A DNA stretch of 21,651 bases from an uncultured Collinsella sp. (GCA_937923795.1 CALDWI010000009.1:1-21651), one strand, 5' to 3'. Numbered from the stretch's first letter, positions 6,849-17,894 are shown. The notes: generated by a model from the letters alone, not told the origin. A program made the numbers and translations.

Positions 6849-8207
6849 TTATTCCGATACAGTAGCTTCTCGTTGATTTTTCTCCTGCGAAGATGAGTGG
6901 CGGGAAATAAGGTCAAAAGCCATCTCGTAGCACATTTTTCTATATTCACATGATGCAGGGTGTAGACTCTTGGGCAAGTAGCCGTGCTCGTCTGCAGCCT
7001 CCCAGCTACAGCCCCCACCACAGAAAGACCGAGCCCAACAGTCCGTACAGTCAATTCTTTTTTCGACACCCTGACTCCAGTTTTCAATATACCTAGTTTC
7101 GTCAATTCCGGTGACGATGTTGCCCATTTTGAATCGCATCATCCCGACAAACCTGTGACAGGGGTATACGTCCCCTTCGGGAGTCACGGAAATAAAACGC
7201 CTGCCAGCCCCGCATCCGACAAAGGCGATCCTGTTGCTCATGATCAAATCAACTGCAGTTTTCAATGTTCTAAACAAGGGCTTTTCCCCTTGATCAATCT
7301 GTTTGAGATATTGATCCGCCAAATCTATTAGGCCCGCCCTGATTTTGTTTAATGAGTGTTCGTCGAGTTTGATATTCTCATCGAATGAGCTCACGGGCGA
7401 GAAGTAAATCCTTCTGAAGCCCATCTCTTTAAACTGAAGATAGTCTTCAACAAGGTTACAGTTATTATTTGTTAAGGTCGCTCTTGCGCCGAAGGGGAAC
7501 GACTCGGAAAAACGACGAACGTTTTTGTCGATATCGGAGAAAGAGCCGCCTCCCGTCTTGTACGGGCGCGATGCATCGTGCTTGCATCCTGTACCATCGA
7601 GACTAATCAGAACAGAAAACCCGTGCTCCTTGAAAGAATTCACAGCAGTGTCATTCAAAAGCGTTCCGTTGGTCGTAATAGAATAGGTAAAGTTTCTATT
7701 GGGGTATATTCTTTTTGAATAGTCGACCGTTTTCCATATCAGCGGCTCGTTAATCATGGGTTCCCCACCAAAAAAGACGATCGCAAGCGTTTCGTTTTCC
7801 GATGAACTTGCGACGAGGTAGTCGACCGCCTTGAAGGCTATCTCGTCTGTCATCAGCAGAGGAGACGTTCCATAATCTCCTTTACCGGCAAAACAGTAAC
7901 TACAACCAAGGTTGCATGCATGTGAAACGTGGAGTTCGATGGATCTAAGTTTTCGAGGCGTGTCTTTTGTTAAGAAAGTCCGCTCAGACAATCGTTGATA
8001 CTCATCAATGTCGTCTTCAAGTTCTGCTATGGTCGTTTGGTCGTAGCCTTTCGCAGCAAGTGACTTTGTTAGCAACTTCGAGTTGACCGTTCTTCCCGAT
8101 GCTTCAAATATGCGAAGCGCATCTTCTGATGCTTGGTCAACCTGAAAGCAATTGCGAGTGACCTCATCGAAGCAGTAACGACGATCACTTACTGAGAAAA
8201 AATGCAT
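6849..8207 (-). CDS. Radical SAM/SPASM peptide maturase, ranthipeptide type
   Basis: ATG 8207-8205 is chosen because GAGGA lies 4 nt upstream. An in-frame GTG at 8237 would add 10 residues but lacks a ribosome site. The product is 452 aa. Residues 1 to about 85 (MHFFSVSDRRYCFDEVTRN...) look like the precursor-binding N-terminal region of peptide maturases. The radical SAM core has Cys 98, 102 and 105 (CNLGCSYC), which hold the SAM-cleaving 4Fe-4S cluster, and FFGGEP at 147-152 for SAM binding. The C-terminal SPASM domain supplies Cys 332, 350, 387, 390, 396, 400, 420 and 426, enough for two auxiliary clusters. Enzymes of this build form thioether bonds in sactipeptides and ranthipeptides, and the Cys/Asp precursors next door favour the latter. 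Downstream on the same strand are precursors B and A and the membrane peptide. No key residue is missing. Confidence 0.88.
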   Translation of the reverse strand: MHFFSVSDRRYCFDEVTRNCFQVDQASEDALRIFEASGRTVNSKLLTKSLAAKGYDQTTIAELEDDIDEYQRLSERTFLTKDTPRKLRSIELHVSHACNLGCSYCFAGKGDYGTSPLLMTDEIAFKAVDYLVASSSENETLAIVFFGGEPMINEPLIWKTVDYSKRIYPNRNFTYSITTNGTLLNDTAVNSFKEHGFSVLISLDGTGCKHDASRPYKTGGGSFSDIDKNVRRFSESFPFGARATLTNNNCNLVEDYLQFKEMGFRRIYFSPVSSFDENIKLDEHSLNKIRAGLIDLADQYLKQIDQGEKPLFRTLKTAVDLIMSNRIAFVGCGAGRRFISVTPEGDVYPCHRFVGMMRFKMGNIVTGIDETRYIENWSQGVEKRIDCTDCWARSFCGGGCSWEAADEHGYLPKSLHPASCEYRKMCYEMAFDLISRHSSSQEKNQREATVSE

Positions 8208-8768
8208 ACGTTCCTCAATTTCATGCTGGACTGGCACTAACCTTGTTTATTGTTGCGCAGCTATAAAAAACCACCAGCGGGGATTCGGTGTGCGGCCCAA
8301 TCGGACTCCCAAAAGGTTCTATTTGAGACTGGCAAGCTTTGTGTTGTTGGCACTTCGACAGCGCTCTTTATTCCAACATGGAGCCTCGCAGTTTGAGTCG
8401 ACTTGCCTCTGGAAGGTCCGATCTTAACTTGATTTAGGATGAAAACAGATTACAGGCGCGCTCCTCTAGAAAGAAAGGAAACCAATCGCCGCCTTTCACC
8501 AGGAAAGTTTTTATAGCCCACCTCGAGCAAAATGAAAGATGCGAGAGCGATTGGGGAACAACGCGAATCTCCCCTTTTGGGTGGGAGCGAGCCTTCAGCC
8601 ACCGGCGAACGACTCGCCCTGGTCAGAATCTGGAAGTGGTGCCGGGCCGCTTGGGCCTCCCCGGTGACTTCGTGGGGCTTACCTGCCTGACGTCGAGGAG
8701 TACATCCGCAAGATTCGTTCCCTATGCCGTTTGCTCTCACGCCCGCCTTAGTTCCAAGTCGGGCGAGC
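8208..8768. other. Region between the maturase start and the truncated FHA copy
   Basis: About 560 bp with no intact gene. It must hold the maturase promoter, but no clear -35/-10 pair is seen. On the + strand, frame-broken pieces reading VVPGRLGLPGDFVG (about 8635-8676) and, one frame over, AYLPDVEEYIRKIRSL (about 8677-8730) suggest the end of a disrupted gene of unknown family. A 55-codon + frame from ATG 8531 has no ribosome site and odd composition, so it is not called. Confidence 0.45.
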
Positions 8769-9197
8769 CGCCGCGCTCATGCGACCCGTGGCGGCGACAC
8801 GTCGACGCCGCGCTCGCTGAGCACATCTTCGGTCGCGGGCGAGCACGAGGTCGCGCCGGCGCATCCGCTGGGACTGCTGTGCGTGCAAAACGGCTACGTG
8901 GTGAGCGTCCCGCGCTGGATTCAGCCGAGTGAGGAAGGCGTTGAGATCGGCGCGCTGGCAACGGGGGAGGGCGGCATCACCGACGACGTCTCGGCCCGCC
9001 ATGCCCATATCTGGTGCGACGAGTCTGGCGCATGGTTTGTCGAGGACCTGTCGTCCACTAACGGCACCGTGGTGGTAAACGGGGCCACGAGTGTGTGTAT
9101 TCAAGTAGAGCCCGGCCGCTCCGCCCAGCTCAACCCCGGCGACGAGCTCAAACTCGGCGAATCCACCACCTACGCCATCCTGCTCGGCGCCCTCTAG
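8724..9197 (+). pseudogene. 5'-truncated duplicate of the FHA-domain gene
   Basis: A frame of 157 codons from ATG 8724 has no ribosome site. From about codon 18 it matches the C-terminal 145 residues of the FHA protein at 1523-2461. The FHA domain is complete (VEIGALATG, SARHAHI, LSSTNGT and the final GESTTYAIL), but the N-terminal region of about 180 residues is gone, and the first 17 codons have no counterpart in the full gene. It carries a 3-residue deletion before SARHAHI. The fold-coding part is well conserved with mostly synonymous changes, so it was under selection after duplication or was exchanged by recombination. Without a start signal it is probably not expressed. Confidence 0.75.
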
Positions 9198-9303
9198 CCG
9201 GCAGTTAGGGACGTTCCTTTCCTGCCGGTACTTGGGGACACTCCTTGGCGCGTCAGAGCCAGTCGCCCGGGGATGGAGGGACCATTTTGGCCCTTGGCAG
9301 TCA
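8777..9303 (+). repeat. Direct repeat, right copy (FHA gene end plus downstream sequence)
   Basis: This is the partner of 2031-2567, in the same orientation, and it marks the right edge of the low-GC island. Homology includes about 105 non-coding bases after the stop, so whole segments, not just a protein domain, were duplicated. Immediately right of it the sequence changes to the leader of the oxidoreductase. Confidence 0.85.
9198..9228 (+). repeat. REP-like hairpin repeat, copy 2
   Basis: This has the same 31-nt unit as 2462-2492, here with perfect outer arms CCGGCAG and CTGCCGG. It begins at the stop of the truncated FHA copy and is followed by CTTGGGGACA. It was presumably carried along in the direct-repeat duplication. 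Confidence 0.75.
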
Positions 9304-9648
9304 CCTAAGGTAAACCTCTACCGCCCACCTATATTTGCCGAAATATGGCCTGACGGCGGGGTACAATAAACCCGCATGCGGATTTCCGTTGCGGGCGCTT
9401 CCCATCGCCGGGGCGTGCCCGGGAGCATCCGGCATGCGGCCTTTGCGGCGCTCGGTCATGTGCAAGACGGGCGGTCGGGTCTGTGGGGCGCATCAGCTGC
9501 CCCTCGCCTCGGCATGTCTTCTCTCCACGCCACGTACCTGCTGCTGAGCCTGCCTGCCAGATGATTGGAAGCAACAGCGTAAATCCCATCACGCCAACAT
9601 CCCGGCGATCGCCGGGGCCTGTATACCTATATGAGAGGAGAGGGGTAT
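9304..9648 (+). promoter_or_regulatory. Long leader of the pyruvate:ferredoxin oxidoreductase gene
   Basis: About 345 bp without a gene. A TACAAT at 9362-9367 could be a -10 element, but the only nearby TTGCCG (9335-9340) lies 21 nt away, so the promoter call is weak. Right after it is a hairpin at 9371-9395 (CCCGCA...TGCGGG with an inner CGGA/TCCG pairing). A perfect 16-bp palindrome, CCCGGCGATCGCCGGG, occupies 9601-9616, followed by the ribosome site GAGAGGAGAGGGG at 9633-9645. If transcription starts near 9374, the untranslated leader is about 275 nt and highly structured. I do not recognise a riboswitch class. Confidence 0.45.
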
Positions 9649-13188
<3,540 letters not shown>

Positions 13189-13198
13189 GTCTCCCACC

Positions 13199-13323
13199 GC
13201 AGGATCTGAGGGCTAACCTTCGCGGACGTCCTCGGACATGAAAGAACCCCCGCTGCGCACTACGTGCGGCGGGGGTTCTTTCGTCCTGCGGAGTGCCCGC
13301 GAAGGTTAGCCCTCAGATCCTGC
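13199..13323. repeat. Perfect 27-bp inverted repeat around the nifJ terminator
   Basis: The bases 13199-13225 (starting GCAGGATCTGAGGG) and 13297-13323 are exact reverse complements. The 71 bp between them contain the terminator hairpin of 13240-13282. The whole 125-bp unit can fold into a long stem or a cruciform. The outer arms are far longer than termination needs, so it may be a small palindromic mobile element that landed on, or carries, a terminator. Confidence 0.85.
13240..13282. terminator. Terminator after nifJ, probably bidirectional
   Basis: The 14-bp arms GAAAGAACCCCCGC (13240-13253) and GCGGGGGTTCTTTC (13269-13282) are perfect. The AAAGAA/TTCTTT ends of the stem give a pyrimidine-rich tail after the GC-rich part in either direction. 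It lies about 50 nt past the nifJ stop. Confidence 0.75.
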
Positions 13324-13843
13324 TACGACTACGTCCTCGGATTGTGTGGGCGGATGAAGGACGTAGTTGGCCGGGTATTCCGTTCCCTTCGCTGTTTCGC
13401 GGCTTTGCCGCGAAACCTCGCGCCACTTTGGGACGCGGGGGAGGACAGGGTTGCTGCCGTCTTTTCGGAGCCCTTCTTTATTCCTTTTGCTGGATGAAAA
13501 GCCCCTTGTTTTTGCAGGGGTGCATACTCGACTTATAAGTGCATAGAATCTCGTATAGTGCGAGTAAGATATTGCGCTGCCTGTTTTGTGTTTAGCAAAG
13601 ATATAGTTTGCATAATCTGGTCTAATCCCTGCTCTATTAAAATAAAGTTGCACGTAAATGGCGTAGATATGCTTGAGCTGGGGTTCTGTACGCTGAGCGG
13701 ATAAAAACGACCGTTCACCGTTCCGCTATTTTCAAAATGAATAAAATGAGCGATAAAGAGAATATAAACCTTAATAAACTCGCGTATCGCACGGACGCGG
13801 GTTATTAATGGGTTGTAGGCCTTTTACAGAAAGGATTCCAGCA

Positions 13844-14806
13844 ATGTCTAAGCCTCTTGGCAAGCCCGATCGTATTGTCGTCGCCCTTGGCGGCAACGCC
13901 CTCGGCAACAACCCCGTCGAGCAGATCGAGGCCGTGAGCAACACCGCCCACGCTCTCCTCGGTCTCATCGAGCAGGGCAATGAGATCATCATCACCCACG
14001 GCAACGGCCCGCAGGTCGGCATGATCCAGAACGCCTTCGCCGCTGCCCACGATGCCATCGGTACCCCCGAGATGCCGCTGCCCGAGTGCGGCGCCATGTC
14101 CCAGGGCTACATTGGTTATCACCTACAGCAGGGCATCGGCCGCGAGATGCACAAGCGCTATAAGCGTTGGCACGCCGCCACCGTCGTCACCCAGATCGAG
14201 TGCGATCCGGATGATCCCGCGTTCAAGAACCCGACCAAGCCGATCGGCCCCTTCTACACCGAGGAGCAGGCCAAGGAATTCATGGCCGAGGATCCCTCCA
14301 AGGTCTTCGTCGAGGATTCCGGCCGCGGCTGGCGTCGCGTCGTCGCTTCCCCCGATCCCAAGAAGATCGTCGAGGCTGACTCCATCCTCAACCTGCTCGA
14401 CAACGAGTTCATCGTCATCGCCTGCGGTGGCGGCGGCATCCCCGTCGTCCGCGACTACGAGAACAAGGGCTGCTACAAGGGCGTTCCCGCCGTCATCGAC
14501 AAGGACCTGGGCGGCGAGCTGCTGGCCGAGGACTGCGACGCCGACGTTCTGTTCCTGCTGACCGCCGTTGAGCATGTCGCCATCAACTTTGGCAAGCCCA
14601 ACCAGGAGGAGCTCGAGGACATCACCGCCGACGAGGCCGAGCGCCTGGCCGACGAGGGCCAGTTCGGCAAGGGTTCCATGGAGCCCAAGGTCCGCGCTGC
14701 CATCAAGTTCGCCCGTTCCCGCAAGGGCCGCACCTGCATCATCGGCGCCCTGGACAAGGCCGCCGAGACCATGGCCGGCCTCTCCGGTACCCGCATCCAC
14801 GAGTAG
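13844..14806 (+). CDS. arcC: Carbamate kinase
   Basis: This 320-aa enzyme of the amino-acid kinase family transfers phosphate between carbamoyl phosphate and ADP, giving ATP, ammonia and CO2 in fermentative pathways. The start is ATG 13844, with AGAAAGGA 8 nt upstream. Seen motifs are RIVVALGGNALG at the N-terminus, ITHGNGPQVG near residue 60, the lysine-containing NPTKPIGPFYT, IACGGGGIPV and VPAVIDKDLGGELLA, all usual for ArcC. The length is standard. No ornithine, putrescine or oxamate carbamoyltransferase is adjacent, so the source of carbamoyl phosphate is elsewhere in the genome. A strong terminator follows, so it is a single-gene unit. Confidence 0.95.
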   Translation: MSKPLGKPDRIVVALGGNALGNNPVEQIEAVSNTAHALLGLIEQGNEIIITHGNGPQVGMIQNAFAAAHDAIGTPEMPLPECGAMSQGYIGYHLQQGIGREMHKRYKRWHAATVVTQIECDPDDPAFKNPTKPIGPFYTEEQAKEFMAEDPSKVFVEDSGRGWRRVVASPDPKKIVEADSILNLLDNEFIVIACGGGGIPVVRDYENKGCYKGVPAVIDKDLGGELLAEDCDADVLFLLTAVEHVAINFGKPNQEELEDITADEAERLADEGQFGKGSMEPKVRAAIKFARSRKGRTCIIGALDKAAETMAGLSGTRIHE

Positions 14807-14828
14807 TCTCTACTCTGTTGCCTCTCTC

Positions 14829-14852
14829 GTGGGCGCCAGGCAAGGCGCCCAC
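14829..14852 (+). terminator. GC-rich hairpin after arcC
   Basis: The arms GTGGGCGCC (14829-14837) and GGCGCCCAC (14844-14852) are perfect around a 6-nt loop. There is no T-run, so it may be an mRNA-stabilising or auxiliary hairpin before the true terminator at 14873. Confidence 0.45.
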
Positions 14853-14872
14853 AAACTAGCCTCTCTTCATGA

Positions 14873-14908
14873 GCCCCGCAGTCCGCTCCGACTGCGGGGC
14901 TTTTGTTT
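14873..14908 (+). terminator. Intrinsic terminator of arcC
   Basis: The 11-bp arms GCCCCGCAGTC and GACTGCGGGGC enclose a 6-nt loop and are followed by TTTTGTTT. This is a textbook rho-independent terminator about 65 nt after the stop. Confidence 0.92.
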
Positions 14909-14912
14909 CAAC

Positions 14913-14943
14913 CCGGCACTTAGGGACGTTCCTTTCCTGCCGG
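14913..14943 (+). repeat. REP-like hairpin repeat, copy 3
   Basis: This third 31-nt unit has arms CCGGCA and TGCCGG and the shared core TTAGGGACGTTCCTTT. The change next to the arm compared with copy 2 (CACTT against CAGTT) leaves the paired ends intact. It lies between the arcC terminator and the 22-bp inverted repeat at 14958-15074 and may be part of the same composite element. Confidence 0.75.
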
Positions 14944-14957
14944 CAGCCTAGGGCTGG

Positions 14958-15074
14958 TCATTGGGGACAGACTTAAATGCGTGGCACCGATCAACTGCGG
15001 AAAGCGCATCCCACAATGAGTGTCCAAAGCGGGGCACAGTTTCCCAGGTACTCATTTAAGTCTGTCCCCAATGA
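14958..15074. repeat. Perfect 22-bp inverted repeat with 73-bp centre
   Basis: The bases 14958-14979 (containing TTGGGGACAGACTTAAATG) and 15053-15074 are exact reverse complements. A partial second right arm, TCCCCAATGAC, follows at 15076-15086 and ends on the stop codon of the C39-like gene. The GGGGACA...TGTCCCC style is reminiscent of sequences bound by REP-associated transposases. The 73-bp centre has no gene. Confidence 0.85.
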
Positions 15075-15085
15075 GTCCCCAATGA

Positions 15086-16087
15086 CTAGTAGTAGGCCCA
15101 CATGGCTTCGACTTCGTTGAGGACCTCTACGACGCCCCAGCGGCGGGCGCTGCGGCTGGCCGAGTTGGGGTCGTAGACGCCAATCTGATTGGCATCGTCG
15201 ATGCCGTAGAGCACGATGTAGTGGCCTACGTTGGTAAACGTACCGGGGCGCACTGCGGCGATGACGGGCGCACCCGAGCGAAGTGCTTGGGCAATCGATT
15301 CGCGATCGTTATAGAGCTGTGTTCCGTTGAGCCCCAGCTGCCACGCACCGCCTGTCATAAACGACCACTCGGTGGCACCGGTGGGGGCGTAGTTGCCGGC
15401 TTCGGCCAGTGCGCATATATCGACCGGCGTCTTATCGGTGTGGCCGGTCTTAAAGATATAGACCATGGTGAGGCAAGTGGGACCGCAAGCGTTTTCGCGA
15501 ATAGTGCCACCGGCATAGGGCAGCTCCGACCATGCGGGGTCAATTTGGTAGATGTGGGGCATGGTGCCGGCCTGCCATTGCGAGCGTGGGGTCGAGAACG
15601 CAAAGGAGTAACCGGGCGCGACGGGGGCTTTAAGCAGCTTGTCCTCGGCAGTGGGCTCAAGACCGGCTGATCCGTGGGAGATACAGGATCCCAAAAACAC
15701 AAAGACGAGGCAGGCGGCGATGGAGCAAAGCGCAAGGCGTAGGCGGCGGGCCGGAAGCGCGTGGCTTGTGGTGTGCGACGCGGGGTGAGGGGCGGAATTG
15801 CCGCGATCGCGTTGAGGTCGCGAAAAGGAGCGCTTGACGTAGTAGTCGGTCTTATGTCGATCGTAGCGGCGTGGCTGCGATGTGTCGGTCTGGCGTTGGC
15901 GTGTGCTCGTACTCACGCGGTCTGACTGCTGCACGGTACGGCTTTGTTGCCGCGAAGAAGCCCCGAGTTGCTCTTGGGGGCGCTGCGGGTTGTCGTTGTC
16001 GGAGGTGCTTCTGGGCGTTGGCATGGTGCGGCCGGCAAGGCGCACGCTTTGTGGCCGTTGGTCGCCGTCATTGTATCCGTATGCCAT
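15086..16087 (-). CDS. Membrane-anchored C39-like cysteine peptidase
   Basis: The start chosen is ATG 16087, with AAGGTG 6 nt upstream. A GTG at 16096 would add 3 residues. The product is 333 aa. Residues 1 to about 112 are polar, rich in Gln, Ser, Arg and Thr, and look disordered. One membrane segment runs from about 115 to 136 (LRLALCSIAACLVFVFLGSC). The catalytic region (about 170-333) fits the C39-like family: Gln in YQID (181), Cys in NACGPTCLTMVY (201), His in NVGHYIVLYGID (289) and Asp in VYDPN (306). With a cytoplasmic N-terminus the enzyme domain would lie outside the cell. A LGSC sequence in the helix resembles a lipobox, but the long N-terminus makes a lipoprotein unlikely. The substrate is unknown. 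It is about 7 kb from the RiPP unit, so a link to leader cleavage is only a possibility. Confidence 0.8.
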   Translation of the reverse strand: MAYGYNDGDQRPQSVRLAGRTMPTPRSTSDNDNPQRPQEQLGASSRQQSRTVQQSDRVSTSTRQRQTDTSQPRRYDRHKTDYYVKRSFSRPQRDRGNSAPHPASHTTSHALPARRLRLALCSIAACLVFVFLGSCISHGSAGLEPTAEDKLLKAPVAPGYSFAFSTPRSQWQAGTMPHIYQIDPAWSELPYAGGTIRENACGPTCLTMVYIFKTGHTDKTPVDICALAEAGNYAPTGATEWSFMTGGAWQLGLNGTQLYNDRESIAQALRSGAPVIAAVRPGTFTNVGHYIVLYGIDDANQIGVYDPNSASRSARRWGVVEVLNEVEAMWAYY

Positions 16088-16442
16088 TCGAATCACCTTG
16101 CCTCATGTGTAACTTGTCTATCCTACATAAAAAGATGCACGACACATGGGTATGTGCGCCAAAAGCCTGACAAATGGTATGAACGTTGCCGCGCCGCGCG
16201 CCAAGCGTCACGGCAACAGGTATTCAAAAGCAGACAAGATGAAAGCGTCCAAGACGAATGACGTCTCCCGCCGTTCGTCCCAAAAACGGCGCCGCTCGTT
16301 TTGCAGTTCTGCCTTCGGTCGAGCTGCGAGCGGCGCTGCTGTGCCAAGGCCGTATCTTAAAGCCACGAAATAAAAGCGCGCGGCAAAACGGACCGCGCAA
16401 GGGGTGACGTCAAGGGGCGTCAAAAAGGAAAGGAGGGGAACA
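16088..16442 (+). promoter_or_regulatory. Divergent intergenic region and structured leader of the permease gene
   Basis: About 355 bp between the divergent peptidase and permease genes, so it should carry both promoters. It contains a long hairpin, 16289-16336, with 10-bp arms GCGCCGCTCG / CGAGCGGCGC and inner pairings, bordered on its left by CAAAAACG. Read on the minus strand this is a GC stem followed by TTTTT, like a terminator. A second stem near 16376-16399 (GCGCGCGG...CCGCGC) comes shortly before the ribosome site AGGAAAGGAGGGG. A + frame of 75 codons here (16146-16373) is Arg/Ser/Lys-rich and lacks a ribosome site, so it is not called. Confidence 0.45.
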
Positions 16443-17894
16443 ATGGCGGACAAGAACGCAGAGGTTGCAGTCGAGGATAACGGCGGCATGAAGAAAACGC
16501 TCTCGCTCTGGAACTTCTTCACCATCGGTTTCGGTGCCATCATCGGTACCGGTTGGGTTCTGCAGGTCGGCGACTGGATGGTCGTGGGCGGCGGTCCCGT
16601 TCCCGCTATGATCGCATTCCTCTTGGGTGCAATCTTCCTCGTGCCCGTCGGAGCTGTTTTCGGTGAGCTCACGGCTGCTATCCCCATCTCGGGCGGCATC
16701 GTCGAGTATGTCGATCGTAGCTTTGGCCGTACGCTGAGCTACATCACCGGATGGCTTTTGGCCCTGGGCAACGGCATCCTGTGCCCGTGGGAGGCCATCG
16801 CCATTTCGACCCTCGTGTCCGAGATGTTCGGTAGCCTGCCCGGTCTTGAGTGGCTGCGCGCCGTCAAGCTCTACACCATCCTGGGGGCCGACGTTTACCT
16901 GTTCCCGACGCTGATTGCGCTCGGCTTTGCAGTCTACGTCATCTTCCTCAACTTCCGCGGCGCCAGCTCGGCCGCCAAGCTCCAGGCCTTCCTGACCAAG
17001 GCTCTGCTCTGCGGCATGCTGCTCGCCATGGGCGTCTCGCTGTTCACCGGCTCGCCGGACAATGCCATGCCCGTGTTCTCCCAGGTCGCTGGCGCTGGCG
17101 GCGGCAAGGCCGCTACCGAGAGTACCAGCCTATTCGCCGGCATCGTGTCGGTCCTGGTTCTGACTCCGTTCTTCTACGCCGGCTTCGACACCATTCCTCA
17201 GCAGGCTGAGGAAGCAGCCGAGGGCCTCAACTGGAACAAGTTCGGCAAGATCATCTCCCTGGCCCTGCTGGCCGCCGGCGGCTTCTACATGGTCTGCATC
17301 TACTCGTTCGGCACCATCCTCGACTGGCATGAGTTCGTTAAGAGCCCGGTTCCCGCGCTCGCCTGCCTCAAGGGCATCAACATGCTTCTGTACCTGGCCA
17401 TGCTCGTCATCGCTACGCTTGGACCCATGGGTCCGATGAACTCCTTCTACGGCGCCACGAGCCGCATCATGCTCGCCATGGGCCGCAAGGGCCAGCTGCC
17501 CGAGCAGTTCGCCGAGGTCGACCCCAAGTCCGGCGCTCCCAAGCTTGCCTGCGTCGTCTTGGGCGTCATCACCGTCGTCGGTCCGTTCCTGGGCAAGAAC
17601 ATGCTCATCCCTCTGACCAACGTGTCGGCTCTCGCCTTCATCTTCTCCTGCGGCATGGTCGCCCTCGCTTGCCTGCGCATGCGCTTCACCGAGCCCGACC
17701 TGCCTCGTCCCTACGAGGTGCCCGGCGGCAAGTTTGGCATCTGCCTCGCCATCGCTGCCTGCGCCATCATCATCGGCCTGCTCGTGATTCCGTTCTCTCC
17801 CGCCTCCCTCAACATGGTGGAGTGGAGCATCGTGATCGGCTGGTTGGCTATTGGCCTGGCTCTCATGGCCTTCACCAATTCCCGCAAAAAGTAA
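16443..17894 (+). CDS. APC-superfamily amino-acid permease
   Basis: This is a 483-aa integral membrane protein with about 12 hydrophobic segments. ATG 16443 is taken because AGGAAAGGAGGGG precedes it directly, while an ATG at 16404 lies before that site. The short polar N-terminus (MADKNAEVAVEDNGG) is followed by LSLWNFFTIGFGAIIGTGWV, the helix-1 signature of APC transporters, whose broken GxGxxxG region binds the substrate's amino and carboxyl groups. Further family features are ELTAAIPISGGIVEYVDRSFG, FFYAGFDTIPQQAEEA and the late PRPYEVPGGKFG loop. Import of an amino acid or related amine with protons is expected, but the substrate cannot be told. The amidohydrolase starts 131 nt downstream on the same strand, so uptake and hydrolysis of the same compound is a reasonable inference. 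Confidence 0.9.
   Translation: MADKNAEVAVEDNGGMKKTLSLWNFFTIGFGAIIGTGWVLQVGDWMVVGGGPVPAMIAFLLGAIFLVPVGAVFGELTAAIPISGGIVEYVDRSFGRTLSYITGWLLALGNGILCPWEAIAISTLVSEMFGSLPGLEWLRAVKLYTILGADVYLFPTLIALGFAVYVIFLNFRGASSAAKLQAFLTKALLCGMLLAMGVSLFTGSPDNAMPVFSQVAGAGGGKAATESTSLFAGIVSVLVLTPFFYAGFDTIPQQAEEAAEGLNWNKFGKIISLALLAAGGFYMVCIYSFGTILDWHEFVKSPVPALACLKGINMLLYLAMLVIATLGPMGPMNSFYGATSRIMLAMGRKGQLPEQFAEVDPKSGAPKLACVVLGVITVVGPFLGKNMLIPLTNVSALAFIFSCGMVALACLRMRFTEPDLPRPYEVPGGKFGICLAIAACAIIIGLLVIPFSPASLNMVEWSIVIGWLAIGLALMAFTNSRKK

Larger units (their letters stand above)
13189..13843. other. Intergenic region rich in inverted repeats, then AT-rich leader of arcC
   Basis: About 655 bp without a supported gene. 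The first part holds the nested repeat 13199-13323, then arms ACTACGTCCT / AGGACGTAGT (13328-13337 and 13358-13367), and a 9-bp hairpin with a TTT loop at 13395-13415 (TTTCGCGGC / GCCGCGAAA). From about 13480 the sequence becomes AT-rich, as expected of a promoter region for carbamate kinase. No single -35/-10 pair is convincing. A minus-strand frame of 115 codons at 13306-13653 lies across these repeats and looks fortuitous. Confidence 0.5.

Noticed and set aside
6800..7331. Frames of about 100-115 codons overlapping the 3' end of the maturase
   Set aside because: They lie within the SPASM-coding region, in other frames, without start signals.
13306..13653. A 115-codon minus-strand frame after nifJ
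   Set aside because: It runs through three inverted repeats and into the AT-rich arcC leader, has no ribosome site and no recognisable motif.
14123..14800. A 225-codon minus-strand frame opposite arcC
   Set aside because: Antisense shadow of a clear carbamate kinase gene.
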